Source: Pterois miles (lineage: Eukaryota > Chordata > Actinopteri > Perciformes > Scorpaenidae). Taken from it: a DNA stretch of 64,000 bases. The translations under genes were made by a program, and so were the position numbers. This document shows, piece by piece, positions 12,300-23,000 of the stretch. Where the stretch lies: the NCBI GenBank assembly GCA_947000775.1, contig CAMQGK010000634.1:16574501-16638500 (forward strand), given 5' to 3'. Position 1 is the stretch's first letter. Each line of letters begins with the position of its first letter. A model generated the notes under the pieces. The model was not told the origin of the DNA, searched no databases, and saw only the letters and a list, made by a program, of their open reading frames with translations.

Positions 12300-13502
12300 T
12301 TAGCATTATAGCAACAGAGAAATAATCTACCAAACACAATTTTTCCCATATTTATTAGCAAGCTAACGTTAGCTGTGTTGGCTGATTCACCTGGCCGTGT
12401 ACCTGTCGTGTTTGTTGGCTTTTCTTAAGTGGGACTCCGTCCTGATGGGAAACAACTCTCTCAAAGATTTCTCATCCTAATTGGTTTATTGCACAACAAC
12501 CTGTCAGCATTCTTACATCTCCTCATAAACACAGAGATAAAAACACGACCTGATGGAGGATTTTCGCCAAATATATCTGCATTTTTCTTCACAGGTTTGG
12601 TTCATTATAATGAATTACGACTCCCATAATTCCTATGAATTATCATTTGTGTGACATATGCTTTTTCAGTGTTTAGGTTATGCAGCTTCCTGCTGTCACG
12701 GTGTACTTGAAGTTATCAGTGGTTGTAGTCTAAGCTAGAAGTGTATGACGTCTGAGTAAAATGATTTTAAATCTCTTCAAGGCCTGTACTGGGTCAGACC
12801 TTTGTGGCCACAACAGTTTAAAAAGATATGAGGCAAGATATTTTGTCCAGTGCCTTGTTTTGCTAAGTCAGTGGAAATAAAGATGATAAAGGATCCCCTA
12901 TTCCAACACCAGACACACTTAAAATGTGATAATATGAGGCTAATTTACAGTAAATTTGTGCTGAATGTGGTACTATTAGTATAACACGCATGCATTTTCA
13001 GTGGCACATATACAAACATGAAGATATATTATGTCCTGAAAATGTGATTTATCTTTTCTTTTGTTCCTTTTCCCCCTGTGGAGCAGTAATATTAGCACAA
13101 AAAACAGACACTGTAATGCTACCAGTCTGTTTGTGGGCCCTGACGGGACAGTACCGTAAAAATTGTAATATCAGTGGCTGACATGAGACTACCTGCATAC
13201 AATCCAAGGTCTTATATGACAGAGAGACCAGGGATGCTGCAGGTTTGATGGACTTAGACTATTATTATAGGCCTGTCTGAGAGCCACATCTTGAAAACAT
13301 TACACAGTAAAGAGTCAAAAGTTCACCAGAGCTCATCCTTGGCTTTTTTTTAGTGCTTAAAATTCTGTGAAACTGTGCTACTGTCTGCCTTAACATGGTT
13401 TGTGTGTGTTTCCAGGAGGGAAAATCAGAAAATCATTTTTGTAATACAAAATTTGGGGAAAAATATTAGAAACAAAGAGCAAGAGAGAGCATTTAAAAGA
13501 AG

Positions 13503-13667
13503 ATGGACACCAACATTTGGGGGGTGGTCATAGCTGTCCTGCTGCTTAGTCACTTTCTGATGGTCTTGAAGGGGGACGATGATACCCAGAGCCCCGGCGT
13601 CCCTGCCAACACAAACCCTGCTCCCAACCAAACAGTCCCCCACAATCCTTTGCTCCGAGCAGGGTAG
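13503..13667 (+). CDS. Candidate 54-residue membrane or secreted small protein
   Basis: An ATG with a favourable context (A at -3, G at +4) opens a 54-codon frame ending in TAG. An in-frame TAA at 13494-13496 fixes this ATG as the first possible start. Residues 6-22 (WGVVIAVLLLSHFLMVL) form one uninterrupted hydrophobic segment suited to a signal peptide or single membrane anchor; then come a lysine, GDDD, and a Pro/Asn-rich tail with one N-glycosylation sequon (NQT, residues 42-44). A TTTCCAG acceptor-like site lies at about 13408-13414. I do not recognise the family. It may equally be a chance frame in a GC-rich patch. Confidence 0.3.
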   Translation: MDTNIWGVVIAVLLLSHFLMVLKGDDDTQSPGVPANTNPAPNQTVPHNPLLRAG

Positions 13668-14504
13668 GGAGAGGAGGGGGTGGAGGGGGGTTGATGAGAG
13701 TCTGAACAGGACGGAGGAGGGACACACCGGCGCCATGGCGATCTCTAAGACAACTTATCTCCTCTCTCACAATGATAGCGCCTGTCAAAATAACTGCTGA
13801 GATACATAGCCAGCCAGGAACTGGTTAACTCCTGCCTCGTCCAATCAAAGGGCCTGCAGCAGCTTTCCCCACCTTAGGGCGCTCGCCGGGACCCAAAATC
13901 CACAAACGCACATTATCTCTGCCTCACTGCTCTCAAACAGGTTAAATTCAACTCGGAGGGAGTGACAGGAGATTGTCACATATTCATCTATATTTGAGTT
14001 AATGTTACACATTTGTGGTGAATATTGGACTTGAAGTTGTCTCTATGTGCAAATTGACAAAATTATACAAAACAAATGTTAAAAACACTTAATAATCTCT
14101 CCTTCTGCTTCCACTGGCTCTTCTCGGTGTGAAATGCTGCAGTGAAAAGGACGCCTTACTCTATACAACAGAGCGTGTTTTGAATGTTGCTGCTCTTTTT
14201 AATTTATAAAAAAAATAAATAAATGTAAAAGCTCATGTAAGTTACAAGGTTTTTATAGTAGATGCTGTTTTCATATGCAATATACTGTATAGGCTATGTA
14301 CTGCTCCACCTAATACAACATGCCCTCTTTTTCGTTTTGCAGACCTGAGTTTCCAGGATAGGCTAACATTTGTTTTGAGCTGTCGCCACCAAGCGGTAGA
14401 AATGATGAATAGCTCCTGGTGGTGGTCGGGTGGAGGTAAGTGTCTCACACCTGGGTTTCCATCGTGGGAGTTAAAGAGGTCACGTGATAATCCTGAGGGG
14501 TCTT

Positions 14505-15090
14505 CCTCATATATTGCCTCGCTAATTTCTTTAACGCATTAACAATATTTTGGAGGTTGTAGTGGGCTCAGTTGTAAAGCTGGAATATTGACACTCACAT
14601 ACTGCCATACATACATACATGATACTGACAAGATATTGGTATTACATGTCATAATAGCTTGTCGTGAAGGAGTATAAATAACGCTCTAAACTTTAAACTG
14701 GTATGGCCATTTTCACAGGGGTCCCTTGACCTCTGACCTCTAGCTATGTGAATGAAAATGGGTTCTATGAGTACCCACAAGTTTCCCCTTTACAGACACG
14801 ACCAGTTTGGAGCAAGTCATAGTCAAGTCAGCACACTGACACACTGACAGCAGTTGTTGCCTGTTGGGCTGCAGTTTGAGCATAAGTTTATGCTAGATGC
14901 AGTTCCTGTGAGCGTTTCTGGACAATATTAGTATTGTTTGTGTTGTTAATTGATTTCCAATAATAAATATATACATACATTTGCATAAATCAGCAATTTA
15001 CCCACTCTCATGTAGATAAGAGTATTAAATACTTGACAAATCTACTTTTGAGGCACATTTTGAAAAGATAAAAAAATATGTGACATGATG
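14505..15090. repeat. Common fish dispersed repeat (ATGGCCATTTTCACAG family)
   Basis: Contains the blocks TTTCTTTAACGCATTAAC, ATGGCCATTTTCACAGGGG, GTCAGCACACTGACACACTG, CAGTTGTTGCCTGTTGGGCT and TTGATTTCCAATAATAAA in the order seen in a very abundant teleost repeat. A partial copy in related sequence is at 60530-60720. No coding. Confidence 0.65.
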
Positions 15091-15601
15091 TTTTCCTGTG
15101 TAAGCGTGGGTTTTCTCATATATATACTCTAACGGGTCACAAGTACACACTGCTGACAAAACCAAAAAGATCTAATCTCATTAAATAAGGCATTGCAAAA
15201 ACCCAGAGGTAGAATTTTCAAGAGACAAATATTAAAGACAATATCTTGTTTTGAATGTGGCATCATTTAGGTATGTTATTTTGCCAAAAAATATAAATAT
15301 TTTTAAAAAGGGGATATTATGTCCTGCAATGGCTCCTAAAAACATCACTTATTGCAGGCTCTAAGGATAGAGGGTGTCGTGTGCTGTTCAGATTGTAAAT
15401 CCCTTGAGGCAGATTTGTGATCTGTGATGTTAGAGTGTATCAATAAAATTGACATGTCTTGATCGACCAGTTTATGCAACTATTAGATGTGAGTGGCACA
15501 CGAGTGCGCGTATGTCGGTGAAACTACGGTGTAGTAATATTTAACCCGTTTGTTGCTCGGTACGTATCAAAAGATGAAGGGATTTCATTTATCTCGAGTG
15601 G

Positions 15602-15608
15602 AAAAAAA
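15602..15608 (-). terminator. RNA polymerase III T-run terminator
   Basis: Seven A residues on the plus strand read as seven T residues immediately 3' of the tRNA-Glu gene. Confidence 0.8.
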
Positions 15609-15614
15609 CACAAG

Positions 15615-15686
15615 TTCCCTGACCGGGAATCGAACCCGGGCCGCGGCGGTGAGAGCGCCGAATCCTAACCACTAGACCACCAGGGA
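15615..15686 (-). tRNA. tRNA-Glu (anticodon CTC)
   Basis: The reverse complement is a 72-nt tRNA with a complete cloverleaf: acceptor TCCCTGG/TCAGGGA with discriminator A, D arm containing TAGTGGTTAGGA (A box), anticodon stem CGGCG/CGCCG with loop CTCTCAC (anticodon CTC), and T arm GGGTTCGATTCCC (B box). A T7 run (A7 on the plus strand, about 15602-15608) follows within 10 bases as the RNA polymerase III terminator. There is no intron. The sequence is essentially the standard vertebrate tRNA-Glu, so it is probably functional. It sits about 200 bases upstream of the probable ncoa7 leader, in the opposite direction. Confidence 0.95.
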
Positions 15687-15889
15687 CTACGTACAATGAC
15701 TTTACCTGAGAGACTTTAAACATCTCTATATATTATTATATATTTAATTAATATTATTATTTTATTTTGTTTTATCTTCACCGTGCTGTGTAATATCGAC
15801 CAATAATCAAACCCTCAAACTGGCTAGCCTTAAATTTGATATAGCTGACGTTAATTAGTTAAAGACAAGCTAGCAGCGGTGAGCTCATG

Positions 15890-15969
15890 TTTTTACAGTG
15901 CACAAGACACCAGAGGGCGTCGTGAAGGGAGGCTTCATTTTGATCAAGCTGCTGGAGGATGCACGGAAG
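15890..15969 (+). other. ncoa7: Probable 5' untranslated exon of ncoa7
   Basis: Moderately GC-rich sequence ends in ATGCACGGAAG followed by GTATGT, a good donor. It lies about 900 bases upstream of the exon that carries the ncoa7 start codon. The 5' end is a guess. The short frame in it has no family resemblance. Confidence 0.35.
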
Positions 15970-16870
15970 GTATGTGGGCAATTTTAGCCACCTATTATTT
16001 CTGTCAGATTCAGCGTGGTTGTGCATCAGCGTTGGGCGCCATCGTTGGTCCACATTGCATGAGCAGGAACACCTTATTTCAAGAAGACGGGCTGGCGGCA
16101 GGAGCGATTAAAATATCCTCACCATCTCCACCAGGTTGCTATTGTCCTGTAAACAAAGTGGCTAGCTAGCACAGTTAGCAGTTGGAAATCTGGACCGTGT
16201 TCACTGTGCCTGTGTTTGCTTAGACCTGGCGGTCGCACATTTTGTTTTGACATTAGCGCAACTTGTCTTTTGTCCCTGCTGCACCTTAAGACAAGGCTGA
16301 AACGTGCTCGGTGGTCGCAGAGGAGTTCCCGTAGGACAAGCTGCTGTGAACTGAACAATGTAGCTAGGTGGGGTAACGTTGCTTCAAATCTAGCCTTTCC
16401 TCTGTGGTTAGCCGTTTACCTGCTATACAACGCTTTCACATGGATGATGTGCGGTTGATTTCTGTTCTTTAGGGTGTGTGATATCGACTGTTTGGTTTCC
16501 TGTTACAGCTAGCTGTTTTAGTGTAGGGGCCATGACGAGTCTTGCGTGTTTACATCAACCGGATTCCCAAACTGACGCTGCTAATAATAGACACACTGTT
16601 GTGATTAAAACGCATGTTTAGTGTGGCAGCATTAACTAGTAGCAGATGTGTGTTTCCTCCTCAGCAGAGTGATGCGTTTTCCATGCTGCTGGTCAGCCAT
16701 TGTAGGCTGTGAGTGGCCTGACATGCTTATTATAGGATGCTTTCATCGCCCTCCACTTAAACTGATGAGGCGTCACTGTCAGTTATTGGGGTTTTGTATT
16801 GTAGTGGGTGTTGTTGAGTGAGGAGGCACCCTGCGAGCCTGCTAATCCCATCGCTTTATTTCCTCTGCAG

Positions 16871-17008
16871 GACAAGTGTGAGAGCTCAGTGTGAGAGGTG
16901 ATCTCCCCAAGTCAGCTGGCTTGGACACACTGAGTGGGTGTGAGGTGTGTGAGGGTGGATGTTTGTATGGATGCACTTGACTGCATGCAGATTTAGGACC
17001 CTGGCCTG
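16871..17008 (+). promoter_or_regulatory. ncoa7: ncoa7 leader with two upstream ORFs
   Basis: A TTTCCTCTGCAG acceptor precedes the exon. Before the main start there are two short upstream frames: one from 16959 with 16 codons whose TGA (17007-17009) shares its A with the main ATG, and one from 16967 with 9 codons ending in TAG at 16994-16996. The TGATG overlap is the arrangement found where ribosomes terminate and restart, so translation of ncoa7 could be limited by the leader. This is inference from sequence only. Confidence 0.6.
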
Positions 17009-20000
17009 ATGGAAAAGAGAGACAGGAAGCCGGGATATTTTGCCAGGTAAGGGACTCTATGTGTGTGTGTTTTGAAATTGTGTCATTTGCATTTGATTAA
17101 GGGATTTTTTATGCAGCAGCAAGACTGATGTCAAGCTCGAGCTGCACGATTATGGCCAAAAGAATAATAATAATAATAATAATAATAATCTCTATTGTCC
17201 ACAAATTTGCCTTCAGCTTCAGGTTGGTTGAAACACATCATTGTAAATCACATACACACAATAAATAACACAAGATGGCATAAATCAAAGTAAATACAAT
17301 CAATAGCACAACATGCACAGTACAGTATAACAATAACGGACATGGTCCCAGAGTGAACGGTGTTTATGAATTTAGTAAAGTTATTGCATTTGGTGTGAAA
17401 GTAAATTTTCTTGGTTGCTGCGGTTGATCTATAGCGTCCTCCCAAGGGCAATTTTATAGTCTTTAAAAAGAGGATGAACACGATCAGACACAATTTGTCT
17501 GGCTTTTTGTTTTGACTGCATTTTATACATGCATGCTTTTTTAAAAGTGTATTCTGTGTTGGTTGTAAAATTTAAAGTACTATAGTATATTTAAACTCCT
17601 CTACTGTTTCAACAGGCTGATCATAAATGAAAACAGGTGAAGAATAATGACCGGCACTGTGGGGACTCAGTCTAACCAGCTCCTTAGTCTTACTTCCACT
17701 AATAAAAGAGAAAAAAAGAAATCATGATCAATATTGAAATCATGATTATTCATTGATTTTTAGTGACATTATGTTTTTATTACTGCACTTTCACATTAAA
17801 ATAAACAGCTTTCACTATGCTGTGTTACAGTCCTGCTAATGTACAAATTAGGGCTGCATAATGTTGGAAAAAAACAAAAATTTACATCTATTTTTTTTTT
17901 TTCAATATGAAAAAAATACAGGAATAATCACCCAACCCTTTTTGCTGCTAGCTGAATGCATCAATCTGGTGCACTTTGAGAGCAAAATGACCAATGTTAA
18001 GAGGCTACATAAACAATTTTATGCTCTCAATTTAATTCCAAACACATTGGCTGTATAGATAATCCCCAGAAATGAAAGCTAAAACATTTTCATTGCCGGC
18101 TGGTGGCTGGCTGTTAGTTTAGGAAGCGCTTGATTTGATGCGTAGTAGAGTCAAGCTCCGACATTTATTAAAGGGGCACATTGAACCTGCCATTAAGTGA
18201 TGAATAATTGTAGATACTCTGAAGACAGCTGAGGAGAAGCCCTGCTGGGTCTTTGTGGTAATCACTTACAGGTGCTCATTGGATCCTTCAGGTGTACTGT
18301 GCTTATTCAGGCTTATGAAGGGCACATTGCATGGATGGACTATGATCTCAAAAAAGTACTAAATGCAAGTCTCATTCAAAAGTAATCTAAGGCACACTGT
18401 AGTGTTTGAACCAATTTAACATTGCTTAAATTGACCAACATAGGTCTTCATCAGGGACCCTGCCTTTATTTATTTTTGAAGAGACCACCTGCATTTTGTA
18501 CTTTTGAGATCACATATTCCACTCATGCAACGAGCCCTTCACAATGCTGAATGAGCATCAATATTTTGTTTTGGATTCATGTTTTTATTTCTATTTTTAA
18601 GTTACCATGTATGTTTATTTAAGTCAGTGTTGTTTTTATAATCACAAATTTGCCTCAAAGGGCTTTACAGTCTGTACAACATTTACCCTTAGACCCTTGA
18701 TGAGAATAAAAGAAAAAATACCAAAAAAAAAACCTTAAACAGGATAAAATATTTCAATCTGGAGAAACAGAATCACAAAATATGTGCAGCTTTAGTACCA
18801 GAGAAGAAGTCAAGTAACTCTCAGGTGCTCAGGTGACTCACAGTACCAGCTGAAATCCTGTCATAGTATGTTTGTTCTGTTTCTTCCAAAATACTCACTA
18901 TATTATAATCATAGAAATAAAATGCTGTAGGAACCAGATGTCTCAGTATTACCATAAAGTTCAAAGAATGATTAGCATCAACTTGAGAGTTTCCTTACCT
19001 AGACGGATATTAAAATATATACCAATCAGGCTTAACATTAAAAACATTACGGCCACATAGAGGGGAAGTGAATAACATTGATGATCTCATTACAATGGTA
19101 CCTGGCAGTGGGTGGGATGTATTAAGATAAGATAAGATAAGATATTCCTTTATTGGTCCCACAGTGGAGAAATTCACACGTTACAGCAGCAAAGTGGATA
19201 GTGCAAAAACAAGAAGGATAGATTTTAAAAAACAGTATTAATACAGATAAAATAAAATAATATATACATAATAGAAAGTTAAGCCAAAAATATGTCAAGC
19301 ATATCAATAAATAAATAATTGTCCAGTTCCTATAATTTGAGCAGATGATATAATTGCATGAGTTCTTATTGCTTATTTATTAGGCAGCAAGTGGACATTT
19401 CATCCTTGAAGTTGTGTTGGAAGCAGAATAGATGGGCAAGGATGTGAGTGACTTTGACAAGGGCCAGATTGTGATGGCTAGACGACTGGGTCAGAGCATC
19501 TCCAGAACTGCAGCTCTTGAAGGATGTTCCTGGTCTGCAGTGGTCAGGACCTACCAAAACAGGTCTAAGGAAGGAAAACCAGTGAACCGGCGACAGGGTC
19601 ATGGGCGCCAAGGCTCACTGATAATGTGGGGATCGAAGGCTGGCCCGTGTTGTCTGATCCAATAGAAGAGCTACTGTAGCTCAGATTACTGAAACAGTTA
19701 ATGCTGGTTCTGATAGAAAGATGTCAGAACACACAGTCCATCCCAGTTTGTTGCATACGGGGCTGCGTAGCCACAGACCAGTCAAGGTGCCCATGCTGTC
19801 CTAATGTTATGGCTGATCGTTGTATATTTTTATTTCTAGGGCTGTACCAATACCATATTGGATATTAGTGACAATGGGGCTGAATAATTCAATTCAGTTT
19901 ATATTTAATACAATATACATAATTTACTGGAATTTTAATTCCTGTTTAAATTTTGACCAATTTGTTGCTGCATTAGAATTTTTAAGATTTTTTACCAAGT

Positions 20001-23000
20001 TGTACAATTTATTATTTTGATTATAAAGAACAATTAAATACATTTATATCTATGTATTTATTTGTCACTTTTGTTGTTGCCTTACACATAACAGAATGAT
20101 CCCAGTCATTTCTTCACAGTGAGGCATAGAGCTTATTAAACACTAGTCCTGGATCGGTACATGGTGTCGGTTGATACCCAAAGCTCAGGTATCGCTATCA
20201 GAATAGGGACTGAAAAAGTTGGGTCGATGCATCCCTAGTTATTTCTATCTGTGTCACTCAGCCCAGGTATCACATGATGGAGAGTAAAGTCCAATCTCTC
20301 TTGCTTGATGGACGTGACATTATGGCTTTTCCATTGTGCTGCGCGGCCATTTATACCTTGACCATCTGCTTTAAAGGTGTATTAACTTATTCATTCTCAC
20401 CTTCTTTGAATCATGGATCACTGCTAAGTCACCTGTCTCTGAGCTGCACCCGGCCTCATATAATCCGAGTCATGCGTCAGAGTTTCTTCACCCACAGGAA
20501 AGACGTGAGCTGTGAAATCGGATTTTGGCAGCATTGTGAAACATGATAGCGGGAAATGTGTGGACGGAGGTTTGTCGTAGTTACGGTGCATAGACGGACA
20601 AGGAATCGGCGAGTTATGAACAAAGATCAGTCCTTCCTTTCTGACGTCGACACAGATGATGAGACGTAACATAAGAACTGCATGATCCACTGATTCATGA
20701 TGGCTGGCAGGTGTTTACGTTGGTGTGAATAATGTAAGTAGTGTGCTACTGTGTAATGTGGCTTGAATGTGTCTAAATATCCGCTTCAGAATGTAGGTGC
20801 TTCATTTACCCCACCTCTCCGGGTCTGCTCTACATGATCAGTATATCATAGCGTGAGAAACTTGTTTGTCTTGTTTTATGGCTGAAACCGACAAACTCTC
20901 ACATGTAAATTAAGTTAAATTACGCCACAAACTGAATAAACAAGTTGATTTATGGATAAGCACAAGTCGCAGAGTTGTGGGCTTGTGATAAATGACGTGA
21001 GGTAATGCTGTGTTATTCTTTCTTATTATGTCTCAGCTTATCAGTTTTGGTAGCCTGGTACAAATCTGCCATTTGTCTTGTGTTTTATTGATTCAGCTGG
21101 CTTATGTTGGAAATATTACATTATTATTCGGTGATGTCATCTCTAATTATTAGGTGAGCAGTGCATTAGATCTTAATGGGATTGCAGGCTTTGAGCTGAG
21201 TCAGTTTCCTGTGGTGTCTGAATCTGTGGCAGGGAGCAGCAAAACAACAGTGGGAAGGTGCACGATGATGCAGACCTCGACGACTGTAAAGACCAGTCGC
21301 CATATTGTGCCTGTGTGGGCAGAAAGTGACCATGTCAGGAAGGGAAACCAGCCTGATCTCCCAGCACAGCTCCTGCTGTAACATGTAGCTTTCCTGCTTG
21401 TTGCACCATGTGCTGCTTCTGTTTTTCAATGAAAGTAATAAGCAGCATTAGCTCCAAGTCACTAAATCTAGCGAGTCGGCAACACTGACTGTTTTTGCTT
21501 CCTTCCAAAGCCATCCCCCCCAAATTATTATTATCGAAGAAGAAGAAGAAGAAGATCAACCTTTATTAGTCCCGCGAGGGGAAATTCAACTTTTACACTC
21601 TGTTTGTTAACTTATACACGGTACGTGCAGACCCGAAACACACACATGCACATGCATCAATGGAGAGATGTCAGAGTGAGGGGGCTGCTCCTGACAAGCG
21701 CCCCGAGCAGTTGGGGGTTTGGTGCCTTGCTCAGGGGCACCTCGGCAGTGCCCAAGAGGTAAACTGGCACCTCTCCAGCTACCAGTTCACACTCAGTTCT
21801 TGGTCCATCGGGACTTGAACCGGTGACCCTCCGGTTCCCAAGCCAACTCCCTACAGACTGAGCTACTGCCGCCCCCGCCCCATTATGAACATAAACGTAT
21901 AATTATGAACAGAAACAACAAACATGGCCATTGTTAATACTCACAGCTGTCAGTCTAGTAGCTTGAGGAAGACTCCAGTGATTCACAATGAGTGCACGGG
22001 CCGAGGGCATACAGGTAGACAGGCAGGTAGCCCATCCAATCATTACATTTGGGCCAAATGAAATGATTGGACAGATTCATTACAGTTATTCAAGGACCAC
22101 AGTTACCAAATTTATTTTATTGATTGCTGTTGGAATGTAATGACAATTTCAACAGATTTAACAAAAAAATGTATTAAACAACAGTCTGTCAATCCGTTTC
22201 TTACAGAAGTTCAACCAACTAGTGTGATATTGTAAACTGAAATATTCATGTTCATTTATTCAAAACAAGCAAATCAGTTTTGGTCTCAGGTAACTTGTAA
22301 AGGGCATTTGTTTGCCTTTTATGGACTTAATAATACAATTAATATGTAATTTATCTCACGTAATTTTTCCTCCATAAGCATATTTGCAGCCACAGATACC
22401 AGATTTATTTCTTTTTTTTTTGTCATTTGATTTATTGATTGTTGTCAGCATGTAATGAGAAGTTTAAGAAATATGACAAAAACATGTTTTTGAACAGCAC
22501 CACCAACTTATTTTCCAGCAAGCATAAAGTCAAAGAAACAGAAATTTGCCTAAAAACAAACAGTGGTTACACTTGCACTTCACACTTCATTGTAAACAGG
22601 GAAGTTACATCAACATCGCATCCAGTAATAAATATATCAAATCTACACACATACAGACAAGACAAACAGTTGATTGACAGGTAAACAAAACAACAACAAT
22701 AATAATAATGTCAGATCATGTAAAAATCAAAGGATTATTTGCTACCATATGTGCTTATTGTCTTGAGGGGTGTGATTATCTATGTAATAGTTATTTTGTA
22801 TTTTCACTTTCACTTGTGACCTCCAGTACTGCGCTTTCTCTGTCATTATGGATACACTGGTTGCAAATGAAGGGGAGAGAGGAAAGGGGAAGGGGAAATC
22901 TTAAAGTGAAGGCTTGAGAGATGCCCCAGAGTGAAACCGACTGCAGTCTGCAGATTCTTGAGTTCATCACTACCAGATGTGTGCTGCTCGCTCCATTTAA

